This document shows, in pieces, positions 35,111 to 42,959 of a DNA stretch of 64,000 bases. A model generated the notes under the pieces. The model saw only the letters and a list, made by a program, of their open reading frames with translations. It had not been told where the DNA came from and did not search any database. Position numbers and translations under genes: made by a program. Source of the DNA: Streptosporangium carneum (lineage in GTDB: Bacteria; Actinomycetota; Actinomycetes; Streptosporangiales; Streptosporangiaceae); NCBI RefSeq assembly GCF_027922005.1, contig NZ_BSEV01000007.1, positions 124,001 through 188,000 of the forward strand, read 5' to 3'. Numbering within the stretch: position 1 is the stretch's first letter; each line of letters starts with the position of its first letter.

Positions 35111-35167
35111 TTCCAGCAAGTACGAATTACGCGGAACGTAGGTCACGCCGCAACTACGAAAGGGACA

Positions 35168-35728
35168 TCAACCTGCGTATCGCATTCGCAGCTCGTCCAT
35201 TGCGAGGTCCCAGAAGGACCTGTAACGCATAGCCCCGGGCAGCCATGGCGCGAGATACCAGGCTTCCCACTCACCTTCAGGAGTTTTGACGTGGGGGTTG
35301 AGGAGAGCCACTCCGTCATCCCAGTATCCGGCCAGAAGGGTGTCGGGCACATACTCCCCTCTGTAATGGATGGAGTCCTGCTCCGGTCCGTAGACGAAGT
35401 AGAGCTCGTCGGGCACGCTCCATGAGTTCTCGGGCTTGGGTGCCGACCAGCTCTCGGCGACCGAGGGGTCCACATCCCGGAGCCAGCCGATTTCCTCGAC
35501 ACGTAGCAGGCGGCAGTCGTCGTCACTGCCCCATCCGTTGGCGAACAGGAGAAAGCGCCGGTAACTCGTCGGCAGCTCCGCACCCAGCCGCTCTTCAAGC
35601 TCACGGACCTCTGCTTCGGCAGCCGGGGAATACAGGTCGCCGAGTGGACTGACCGCCGGGCGATCAGAACCCTCGATCACCGGATGCCTTGCGGGGAAGC
35701 GTTCAGACCATGCGTACCGGGCACTCAC
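35168..35728 (-). CDS. SMI1/KNR4 (SUKH) family protein
   Basis: A protein of about 186 residues with a SUKH-type fold: AEAEVRELEERLGAELPTSYRRFLLFANGWGSDDDCRLLRVEEIGWL near the start and WDDGVALLNPHV plus a Trp-rich YLAPWLPGAMRYRSFWDLAMDELRMRY end. The frame is open to 36070, but the upstream part has shadow-like Arg/Ser/Pro composition; GTG 35728 (SARYAWSERFPARHPVIEG) is the best internal start, without a strong Shine-Dalgarno. Base composition is noticeably less G/C-rich than that of neighbours. SUKH proteins often give immunity to toxins; no toxin is visible. It opens the accessory region between glnA and glnE. Confidence 0.72.
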   Translation of the reverse strand: MSARYAWSERFPARHPVIEGSDRPAVSPLGDLYSPAAEAEVRELEERLGAELPTSYRRFLLFANGWGSDDDCRLLRVEEIGWLRDVDPSVAESWSAPKPENSWSVPDELYFVYGPEQDSIHYRGEYVPDTLLAGYWDDGVALLNPHVKTPEGEWEAWYLAPWLPGAMRYRSFWDLAMDELRMRYAG

Positions 35729-35799
35729 GGTGAAGAAGATATCCCGTTTCGAGTGGCTGCTGAACGTGCGGCACAAAGCGCGGGTGTCTTTTGGATCGG

Positions 35800-35970
35800 T
35801 CACCTTCGCATGGAGGGAATCACATAGGAGGGCGGCCGGCCGTTCATCGCTTCCGTCAGGTCGTCCTCGGTCAGGTGGAGAGTGAAGGCGTTGCCCGTCT
35901 GGTGTGGAGCCCAGCCGCGGTCGAGAGCTCTGCGGATGGTCGCCGACACGAGTGCGGGTCGTACGGCCAT
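35800..35970 (-). CDS. short hypothetical protein, probable remnant
   Basis: A 56-residue frame, MAVRPALVSATIRRALDRGW onward with APHQTGNAFTLHLTEDDLTEAMNGRP, looks like the C-terminal end of a conserved actinobacterial protein. The open frame continues upstream to 36054 and the extra residues (DAWLGERA) also look protein-like, but it then meets the SDR gene in another frame, so the N-terminal part seems to be missing. It lies 72 bp before the SMI1/KNR4 gene and in the same direction. Function unknown. Confidence 0.4.
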   Translation of the reverse strand: MAVRPALVSATIRRALDRGWAPHQTGNAFTLHLTEDDLTEAMNGRPPSYVIPSMRR

Positions 35971-36047
35971 CGCTCGTTCCCCGAGCCACGCGTCCGGCCG
36001 GGAGCAGGGAAGCGACACTTCGCGGGCTCGCGCTCGAGTGGGCGCGG

Positions 36048-36815
36048 CTACCATCTCTGGTCGCCGGCACGAACCAGCATCTCGTTGACGGCGACTCGCC
36101 GCTCTCGCGTGACGATGTAGCTGATCGCGTCCGCGACGTCCTCCGGCCGCAGCGCTTCGATGCCGTCGACCTGTCTGCGGGCCGCGTCCCGGGTGGTGTC
36201 GCTGAGATGGTTCACCAGTTCGGTGTCCACGGTGCCGGGCTCCACCACACTGACCCGGACGCGTTCACTGAGCAGTTCCTGGCGAAGCGATTCGGCGAAC
36301 GCGTTCAGGCCGGACTTGGTCAGGCCGTAGACGCTGCTCCCCGGCCGGGCGACCCGCCCGGCCGTCGAGCTGACGTTCACCAGATCCGCCACCTGCCGCG
36401 GAGAGGTGGACGCCGCGTAGATCAGGTGCGGGATCGCGGCGTGCGTGACGCGCAACAGCGCCGCCACGTTGAGCGAGATCATCCGATCCCACTCCTCGAT
36501 GGTGGTGTGCAGCGCCGAGTTGAGCAACATGATCCCGGCGTTGTTGACCAGGATGTCCAGGCGCCCGAACCGATCCAGCGCGTCCTGCACCATGTCGTCG
36601 GCGCGTTCAGGCTCGGTGATGTCTGCCTCCAACGCGACCGCCTCTCCGCCCAGCTTCGCGATGTCGCTCGCGACCTGGTCCAGGCGGCTGCGGCGGCGGG
36701 CGACCAGGGCCACCGCCGCGCCCTCGCGGGCGAGGCGGCGCGCGGTCGCGGCGCCGATTCCGCTGCTGGCGCCGGTGACGAGCGCGACGGCTCCGTCCAG
36801 CGGCCGATCGTGCAT
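36048..36815 (-). CDS. short-chain dehydrogenase/reductase
   Basis: A 255-residue classical SDR: cofactor motif VTGASSGIGAATARRLA (TGxxxGxG), RRRSRLDQV after beta-2, implying NADP(H) preference, ADITEPE, NNAGIMLLNSAL, the catalytic Ser in VNVSSTAGR and the YGLTK motif with Tyr and Lys. The C-terminus contains RPEDVADAISYIVTRERRVAVNEMLVRA, typical of the YdfG/NADP-dependent serine dehydrogenase group. The substrate is unknown. The LuxR gene downstream of its 5' side is in the same direction but 367 bp away, so it is probably transcribed on its own. Confidence 0.92.
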   Translation of the reverse strand: MHDRPLDGAVALVTGASSGIGAATARRLAREGAAVALVARRRSRLDQVASDIAKLGGEAVALEADITEPERADDMVQDALDRFGRLDILVNNAGIMLLNSALHTTIEEWDRMISLNVAALLRVTHAAIPHLIYAASTSPRQVADLVNVSSTAGRVARPGSSVYGLTKSGLNAFAESLRQELLSERVRVSVVEPGTVDTELVNHLSDTTRDAARRQVDGIEALRPEDVADAISYIVTRERRVAVNEMLVRAGDQRW

Positions 36816-37182
36816 GACTGCCTCATTCCCTCGGGTCGGGGGCGACGCGGAAGCGGGCGTCGCCGCAGATCATTCGCTGACAGGCCTCGGGTGCCACGAC
36901 GAGGCTCGCGCAGCCGGCTGCCGGGTCGCACCAGGGAGTCTCACTGGTGCGACCCGGGCCAGGGAGGGCCACGGGTGCGAGAGGCCTCCCGTAGGCCCGA
37001 TTCCGGACGGGCCGACGACTCTGGAGGCACGACGTGGGGCGCCTGGTCACCATGACCGCGGGGGTGCCGGCCGGAACGGCGGCGCACGATGTGGACGACA
37101 TCCGGGCACGTGAAGCCGCGCGCCACGACGCCGACGGCAGCGGCGGCGGCGGCCGACGGCTCATTCCCCGGCCTTCACCGCG
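36816..37182. other. intergenic, no gene seen
   Basis: Between the SDR start and the LuxR stop nothing protein-like was found in any frame. The segment contains two similar blocks reading ccagggagtctcac / ccagggagggccac near 36930-36975 and a hairpin-prone G/C stretch. The SDR promoter should be here. Confidence 0.4.
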
Positions 37183-39948
37183 TCATGGACGCTCGCCGCG
37201 GGACAGGGCGTCGCCGAGCCGCCTTCGCGAGCTGATCCCGAGCTTGGCGAAGATCTTGCGGAGGTGCCACTCGACCGTACGCGGGCTCAGGAAGAGACGG
37301 GCCCCGATCTCCGGGTTGGAGAGGCCGTCCCGCACGAGCAGGGCGATCTGTTTCTCCTGTGCCGTCAGCTCATCACTCGTCGGGGCCTCGCTCCTGCGCT
37401 TGCGGACGGTCTCGCCCGTGGCGAGAAGCTCGCGGCGGGCACGCTCGGCGAACGCCTCCATCCCGATCGACGCGAACATCTCGTACGCGGTACGCAGGTG
37501 TGCCCGCGCCTCGACCCGCTGACGCTCCCGGCGCAACCACTCGCCGTACAGCAGGTGGGCGCGCGCCAGTTCAGGGCGCAGGATCGTCCGGCCCAGCCGC
37601 TCGATCGCCTCGCGGTAGAGGTCGTCCGCGGCGGCGTCGTCGCTCAGCAGCGCGCGGCAGCGGGCCAGGATTCCCCGCGCCCAGTCCGTGTCGCACGGTT
37701 CCGCCGCGTCCGTCAGACCTTCGAGCGCCCCGCGGGCGGCCGTGTCGTCTCCGACGCGTGCCGCCGCCTCGACGAGCTCGGGCAGCGCCCACTGGGAGAC
37801 GATCAGGTTGGCGCTCCGGGTGGTGGCCTGGGCCGCCGGCAGCGCGAGCCCATAGCGGGCGAGGCCGTTGTAGAGGACCGCGGCCGCCCAGTGGGCGGAC
37901 GCGACACCGTTCAACTGACCGCCGGCGCCGGCCTCCTCGATCGTGGCGGCGATCAGCGCCGCGGCCTCGGCCTCCTTGCCCTGCATCGCCGTCAGCAGGA
38001 GCCGGGTGTGCTGCGTCATGGGCACGCCCGTCGCGTCGGCGACGGCTTCGGATTGGGCGACGAGCGCGGCCGCGGCGGCGAATTCGCCGCTCAACGAGAT
38101 CGGTATCCCCAACGCGTGGAGATAGATGGGAAGCTCGGACAGGGCGCCGGCCGCGCGCACCTCCTCGACCGCCCTGGCGGGCGTCTCGGGCATGATCCGG
38201 TCCTCCCAGAGGAACGCGCTCACGCCACAGGCCGCCCAGCCCCATTTCAGGAGGTCCTGCACGGGATGGTCCGTGAGTGCGGTCTTCGCCCTTCGCAGCG
38301 CGGGAAGCGCGGCGCTCCGGCCGTCGGTGATGAGCAGCGCGTAGCCCTCGAGCACGAGATCGAGGGCACGCGGACGACCTTCGGGAGCGGGAAGCTCCCT
38401 CATCGCCCGAGAGACGGCCATGAGGCTGTCCCGGTTTCCGGCGCCGAACGACGCGGAACCCCAGGCGATGAGATACGTCTCCCGCGCCAGGTCCATGTCG
38501 AAGGGCTCCAGCCGCTGCGCGGCCGCCAGCAACATCAGCGGCGCCTCGTTGTCGAAGCCTGCCGCGAACGTGATGTGACCGCCTGCCAGGTGGGCTCGCA
38601 CGCGTTGGAACTCGCTCTGGGCGTCCCGGTCGGCGATGTCGGCGAATCGGCGCGCGGCTTCGATGTCGCCCGCCCGAAGGCTGGCGTCCGCCGCCGTCAG
38701 GGCGCGTTCGGCGCGCCGCGAGGTGTCGACGCTCAGTGCCACGGATCGCTGCAGGAACGCCGCCGCGGCGGCCAGCCCACCGCGCGCCTGTGCCCGGCCT
38801 GCGGAGCGTTCCAGTTCGGCGGCGACGTCCTCGTCGGGCGCGGCCGTCGCGGACGCGAGGTGCCAGGCACGGCGGTCCGGGTCGGCCTGCGCGTCGGTGA
38901 CCTCCGCCAACGCAAGATGGACCGCCCGGCGATCCCCCTCCTTCGCCGACCCGTACACGGCCGACCGCACGAGCGGGTGACGGAAGATCACCCGTACGTC
39001 GAACTCCAGCAGCCCGTCCGTCCCGCTCGCCAGGACCGTCACCGGCGTGACGCCGAGCCGTTCGGCGGCACGCCACACCAGCGAGGGGTCGCCGACCGGC
39101 TCGGCGGCGGCGATCAGCAGGAGCAACCGGGTCTGCTCGGGCAGGCCTTCGATCCTGGCCAGGAAGCTCTGCTCGATCCGGCTCGGCAGCGTGTCGGCGT
39201 CCAGGAGGCCGAATCCGCCCGCCATCCGGGTCACGGCCAGCTCACGCGGCAGCTCCAGCAGGGCGAGCGGGTTGCCCCTGGTCTCGGCCACGAACCGATC
39301 GCGGATGTCCTGATCGATCCGGACGTGCGTCACCGAGCTCAGCAGAGCGTGCGCGTCTGCGGCCTTCAGCCCGGCGACCTCCAGCTCCGGCAGTCCGAGC
39401 AGGTCCTGAGCCCGCTGGCGAGAGCCGAAGACGAGGGCGACCGACTCCGCCAGCAGCCGCCGTGCGACGAAGCCGAGAATCTGCGCCGAGGCCCGGTCCA
39501 TCCACTGCGCGTCGTCGACCACGCAGAGCAGAGGACCCCTCTCCGAGGCGTCCGACAGCAGGCTCAGTACCGCCAGCCCGACCAGGAAGCGTTCGGGCGG
39601 CGTTCCCCCTCGCATCCCGAACACCGTCTCGAGCGCGTCGCGCTGCGGCGCGGGAAGGTTCTCCAGTCGATCCAGCAGCGGCGCGCACAACTGATGCAAT
39701 GCGGCGAAGGCCAATTCCATCTCGGACTCGACACCGACCGCACGCAGCACCCGCATGCCGGTCGCCAAGCTCTCCGCGTACTCCAGCAGCGCCGACTTCC
39801 CGACTCCCGGCGCGCCGTGGACCACGAGCACGCGGCTCTCCCCAATGCGGACGGCCGCGATCATCTGATCGAGGAGGGCGCACTCCGGCCCCCGCCCGAG
39901 CAACCCGACGTTCTCACCGCGCCCGGCGCTCCGCTTACGTTGGCCCAC
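37183..39948 (-). CDS. LuxR family regulator, LAL type (ATP-binding)
   Basis: A 921-residue STAND/LAL regulator: N-terminal GRGPECALLDQM followed by Walker A VVHGAPGVGKSALL (about 41-52), Walker B-like LLCVVDDAQWMDRASAQILGFVARRL, a long TPR-like helical middle, and a C-terminal LuxR helix-turn-helix (LTAQEKQIALLVRDGLSNPEIGARLFLSPRTVEWHLRKIFAKLGISSRRRL). Such proteins activate catabolic or secondary-metabolite genes on binding an unknown ligand. The frame opens at 40011, but GTG 39948 (GQRKRSAGRGENVGLLGRGP) has GAGGG 5 bases upstream. A paralogue lies at 42960. The ECF sigma gene lies 260 bp upstream in the same direction. Confidence 0.93.
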   Translation of the reverse strand: MGQRKRSAGRGENVGLLGRGPECALLDQMIAAVRIGESRVLVVHGAPGVGKSALLEYAESLATGMRVLRAVGVESEMELAFAALHQLCAPLLDRLENLPAPQRDALETVFGMRGGTPPERFLVGLAVLSLLSDASERGPLLCVVDDAQWMDRASAQILGFVARRLLAESVALVFGSRQRAQDLLGLPELEVAGLKAADAHALLSSVTHVRIDQDIRDRFVAETRGNPLALLELPRELAVTRMAGGFGLLDADTLPSRIEQSFLARIEGLPEQTRLLLLIAAAEPVGDPSLVWRAAERLGVTPVTVLASGTDGLLEFDVRVIFRHPLVRSAVYGSAKEGDRRAVHLALAEVTDAQADPDRRAWHLASATAAPDEDVAAELERSAGRAQARGGLAAAAAFLQRSVALSVDTSRRAERALTAADASLRAGDIEAARRFADIADRDAQSEFQRVRAHLAGGHITFAAGFDNEAPLMLLAAAQRLEPFDMDLARETYLIAWGSASFGAGNRDSLMAVSRAMRELPAPEGRPRALDLVLEGYALLITDGRSAALPALRRAKTALTDHPVQDLLKWGWAACGVSAFLWEDRIMPETPARAVEEVRAAGALSELPIYLHALGIPISLSGEFAAAAALVAQSEAVADATGVPMTQHTRLLLTAMQGKEAEAAALIAATIEEAGAGGQLNGVASAHWAAAVLYNGLARYGLALPAAQATTRSANLIVSQWALPELVEAAARVGDDTAARGALEGLTDAAEPCDTDWARGILARCRALLSDDAAADDLYREAIERLGRTILRPELARAHLLYGEWLRRERQRVEARAHLRTAYEMFASIGMEAFAERARRELLATGETVRKRRSEAPTSDELTAQEKQIALLVRDGLSNPEIGARLFLSPRTVEWHLRKIFAKLGISSRRRLGDALSRGERP

Positions 39949-40207
39949 GGCCCCTCGCCTTTTGTCCTGATTGCACGACTCTGCATACACCCAGGACACA
40001 CGCCAGGCCAAGTTTCCGGACTCGTCTGTGCCGCCCGCTCGTAGTGACGGCGGCCGGCGGCGGCTGCCGGCTCCGCGGTTCGATTGAGATCGCCCAGGTG
40101 CGGGGACGGTCCGTCACGAACCGGGAGCCCACCGTCGCCCGACGACGCGGCGGATGCCGCCGGGGATCCGCGAGCGGGCCGAAGCCCGGAGCTGACGGCC
40201 CGACGAC

Positions 40208-40867
40208 CTAGCGAGCGACGCCGGCGGCGAGCAGTTCTTCCAGTTCGGCGAGGTCGCCGGTCTGCGCGGCGGCGAGGAACGTCTGTACGAGCCGCCGGTG
40301 CGCGGTGGTGCTCACCGGTCGGCATCGCTCAGTGGCGAGGTGGCCGCGAGCGCGTCGCACGAGTTGCCGCGCGTGGTCTTCGCTCAGGTGGAGGATCTCG
40401 GAGATCTGGCGGTAGGGGTAGTCGAAGGCCATGCGCAGGAGATAGGCGGCGCGTTCGGCGGGGGTCAGTCTCTCCAGCAGCAACCGGATCGCGGTGTCGA
40501 CCGCCTCGTGGCGTTCGGCCGCCGTCCCGGGGCTGACAGCGCGGTCCGTCGTCTCGGGAAGCCAGGGACCGGCGGAGGTCTCATGACGCCTGCGGGCGGA
40601 CTGGACGACGTTGATGGCGAGCCTGGTGGTGGTCAGCGCAAGGAACGCGGGCGGGCTGACGACGACGGAGCGGTCGGCGCGGGCCCATCGCAGCCACGTC
40701 TCCTGCACCACGTCCTCGGCCTCGCCCACGTCTTGCAGGACGCGCAGGCCGATCGCGAAGAGCCGGGGCGCGGCGCTGACGAACGCCGAAACGGCTCCGT
40801 CCCATCTTCTGATCGACCGGTCGCCGGTCTGCTCCGTGTGGTCTGTGTGCGACTCCAACAGGTTCAT
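40208..40867 (-). CDS. ECF41-like RNA polymerase sigma factor with truncated SnoaL tail
   Basis: A 219-residue sigma-70 family protein. Region 2 is AAPRLFAIGLRVLQDVGEAEDVVQETWLRWARAD with VVSPPAFLALTTTRLAINVVQSARRR; a linker has the ECF41-like GPWLPE; region 4 is LTPAERAAYLLRMAFDYPYRQISEILHLSEDHARQLVRRARGHL. After it, RRLVQTFLAAAQTGDLAELEELLAAGVAR matches only the first helices of the SnoaL-like domain that ECF41 proteins carry, and then stops; I found no continuation in other frames. ATG 40867 is the first methionine that leaves a complete region 2. Divergent from the two hydrolases, whose upstream region has an ECF41-like promoter. Confidence 0.85.
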   Translation of the reverse strand: MNLLESHTDHTEQTGDRSIRRWDGAVSAFVSAAPRLFAIGLRVLQDVGEAEDVVQETWLRWARADRSVVVSPPAFLALTTTRLAINVVQSARRRHETSAGPWLPETTDRAVSPGTAAERHEAVDTAIRLLLERLTPAERAAYLLRMAFDYPYRQISEILHLSEDHARQLVRRARGHLATERCRPVSTTAHRRLVQTFLAAAQTGDLAELEELLAAGVAR

Positions 40868-41091
40868 GGTCACGATCTCGGCTCCGTTCGCACCCCGGCA
40901 TCCGGCGATGCCGCTGCGATCACGGTCGTTTCCCGAGCCCCTCCATCGCGCCCTGGGGAGAGCCTGGTCGACACCCTGGCCCGGACCACTGGGGCCCCGT
41001 GGTGGGCGCCGGGGCATGGCACGAGCCGCTTCGCGCGCCCTCTCAGACCGGACGACCGCGCGGGTTCGTGACAACTCCTCTCGATCCCCGG

Positions 41092-41118
41092 TGTCACAGA
41101 TGCGGGGGCTGCCCGGTC
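41092..41118 (+). promoter_or_regulatory. candidate ECF41-type promoter
   Basis: TGTCACA (41092-41098), 16 bases and GGTC (41115-41118) fit the published ECF41 promoter pattern TGTCACA-N16-CGTC with one mismatch in the -10 element. It lies 119 bases before the first hydrolase and reads toward it, away from the sigma-factor gene. Confidence 0.6.
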
Positions 41119-41236
41119 TAAGTGGGCGAATCGATCCGGCGGCCTTGGCCGCCCCTTCCGACGGCCCGCGCGGACGACGCGCACGAAGATCCGCAAGGTC
41201 CGAACGAAGAAACGAGATGGAAACGGAGAGTTCCGC

Positions 41237-42199
41237 ATGAACGACAACGTCCTGGAGCCTGCGGCGCAGGAGCTCGCCGAGGCGACCTCCAAGCCCCCGT
41301 TCCTGTACGAGCTGGGCCCGGAGGGCGCACGCAAGGTGCTGGACGACCTCCAGGCCGCTCCGGTCGCCAAGCCGGACGTGGACGAGAAATGGATCACCGT
41401 GTCGGCCGAGGTCGGTGACGTGCGGGTACGGATCGTCAAACCCGCCGGGACGACGGGTGTGCTGCCCGCCGTGCTGTACGTCCACGGCGGCGGCTGGGTG
41501 CTGGGCAACGCGGGCACCCATGACCGGCTGGTGCGCGAGCTGGCCGTCGGGGCGGACGCGGCGGTGGTGTTCGTGGAGTACGACCGTTCGCCCGAGGCCC
41601 GCTACCCGGTCGCGATCGAGCAGGCCTACGCCACCGCCCGGTGGATCACCCGTCACGGCGCGGACGAAGGGCTGGACGCCTCCCGGCTGGCGGTGGCGGG
41701 TGACTCGGTCGGCGGCAACATGACCGCCGCGCTGACCATCCTGGCCAAGCGGCGCGGCGACGTCACCTTCGTGCACCAGTCGCTGTACTACCCGGTCACC
41801 GACGCCGCCCAGGACACCGGCAGCTATCTCGAGTTCGCCGACGGCCCGTACCTGACCGCCAAGGCGATGGCGTGGTTCTGGGACGCCTACACCACCGACC
41901 CCGCCCAGCGGGCGGAGATCACGGTCTCACCGCTGCGCGCCGGTCTGGAGGACCTGGCGGGTCTGCCGCCCGCGTTCGTCATCGTCGACGAGTACGACGT
42001 GCTGCGCGACGAGGGCGAGGCTTATGCCCGCAAGCTCACCGCGGCCGGTGTTCCGACCACCAGCGTCCGTTACAACGGCACGCTGCACGACTTCATGATG
42101 CTCACCCCCGTCCGCGACACCCACGCCGCGCGCGCCGCCACCGCCCAAGCCGTCGAGTTCCTCAAGACCGCCCTGAACACCGGAGAGGCCGACTCATGA
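41237..42199 (+). CDS. alpha/beta hydrolase, hormone-sensitive-lipase type
   Basis: A 320-residue carboxylesterase-like enzyme of the HSL (family IV) group: oxyanion motif AVLYVHGGGWVLGN, catalytic elbow VAGDSVGGNMTAALT (S in GDSVGG), Asp in IVDEYDVLRDEGEAYA and His in YNGTLHDFMML. Residues 1-75 form a cap region (PAAQELAEATSKPPFLYELGPEGARKVLDDL), as in acetyl esterase Aes-like proteins. It probably cleaves short acyl esters. ATG with GGAGAG upstream, first gene of a two-gene unit behind the ECF41-like promoter; its stop overlaps the next start (ATGA). Confidence 0.92.
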   Translation: MNDNVLEPAAQELAEATSKPPFLYELGPEGARKVLDDLQAAPVAKPDVDEKWITVSAEVGDVRVRIVKPAGTTGVLPAVLYVHGGGWVLGNAGTHDRLVRELAVGADAAVVFVEYDRSPEARYPVAIEQAYATARWITRHGADEGLDASRLAVAGDSVGGNMTAALTILAKRRGDVTFVHQSLYYPVTDAAQDTGSYLEFADGPYLTAKAMAWFWDAYTTDPAQRAEITVSPLRAGLEDLAGLPPAFVIVDEYDVLRDEGEAYARKLTAAGVPTTSVRYNGTLHDFMMLTPVRDTHAARAATAQAVEFLKTALNTGEADS

Positions 42200-42915
42200 G
42201 CGAGCAGCCCGTCATCGTCCTGGTCCACGGCGCCTTCGCCGAATCGGCCGGCTGGAACCGCGTCGTCCAGCGCCTCCACGGCAACCGGCTCACCGCCGTC
42301 GCCGTGGCCAACCCGCTGCGCGGCGTCGAGGGCGACGCCGCGTACGTGCGCGACGTGATCGCCGGCATCGGACGCCCGGTCGTCCTGGTCGGCCACTCCT
42401 ACGGCGGCATCGTGATCACCCAGGCCGCCGCCGGCAACCCGGCCGTGCGCGCCCTGGTCTACGTCGCCGCCTTCGCCCCCGAACCCGGCGAGAACGCGTT
42501 CCTGCTGTCCGGCAAGTTCGAGGGCAGCACATTGGCCGGCGCGCTGGAGGCGTATCCGGTGGCCACCGGCGGCAACGAGTTCCGCATCGCCGCGGACAAG
42601 TTCCATCATCAGTTCTGCGCCGACCTCGACGCCGGCGAGGCCGCGCTGATGGCGGCGACCCAGCGGCCGGTGACCGAGCGCGCCCTGACCGACGCCCTGA
42701 CGGCGGACGAGCCCGCCTGGCGCACCATCCCGTCCTGGTTCGTCCACGGCGGGCGCGACCTCAACATCCCGGCCGCGGCGCTGCGCTTCATGGCCGAACG
42801 CGCCGGCTCCCGCGGAACCCGCGAGGTCGCCGGCGCCTCCCATGCGATCGCCGCCTCGCAACCCGACGCCGTGACCGCCACCGTCCTCGACGCCGCCGAC
42901 CACGCCGAGGAGTGA
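42196..42915 (+). CDS. alpha/beta hydrolase
   Basis: A 239-residue single-domain hydrolase close to the 'alpha/beta hydrolase in salicylate/methyl-ester' type group: VIVLVHGAFAESAGWNRVVQRL at the N-terminus (oxyanion HG), nucleophile VVLVGHSYGGIVITQAA, and C-terminal FVHGGRDLNIP with REVAGASHAIAASQPDAV supplying Asp and His. It has the features of the EstC-like family of methyl-ester hydrolases. The ATG overlaps the preceding stop by 4 bases, so the two hydrolases are translationally coupled and likely act on related substrates. The convergent LAL gene ends 45 bp downstream. Confidence 0.92.
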   Translation: MSEQPVIVLVHGAFAESAGWNRVVQRLHGNRLTAVAVANPLRGVEGDAAYVRDVIAGIGRPVVLVGHSYGGIVITQAAAGNPAVRALVYVAAFAPEPGENAFLLSGKFEGSTLAGALEAYPVATGGNEFRIAADKFHHQFCADLDAGEAALMAATQRPVTERALTDALTADEPAWRTIPSWFVHGGRDLNIPAAALRFMAERAGSRGTREVAGASHAIAASQPDAVTATVLDAADHAEE

Positions 42916-42959
42916 CACTCCCCTGCCTGCGACCGCACGACCACGGCGGGCACAGCGGG

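Noticed and set aside
41047..41073. TGTCACG on the minus strand as an autoregulatory ECF41 promoter of the sigma gene
   Set aside because: No CGTC lies at the required 16-base spacing; the nearest one is 12 bases away.
40868..41776. Long N-terminal extension of the sigma factor
   Set aside because: The upstream frame is antisense to the esterase gene and would put 300 residues before region 2.
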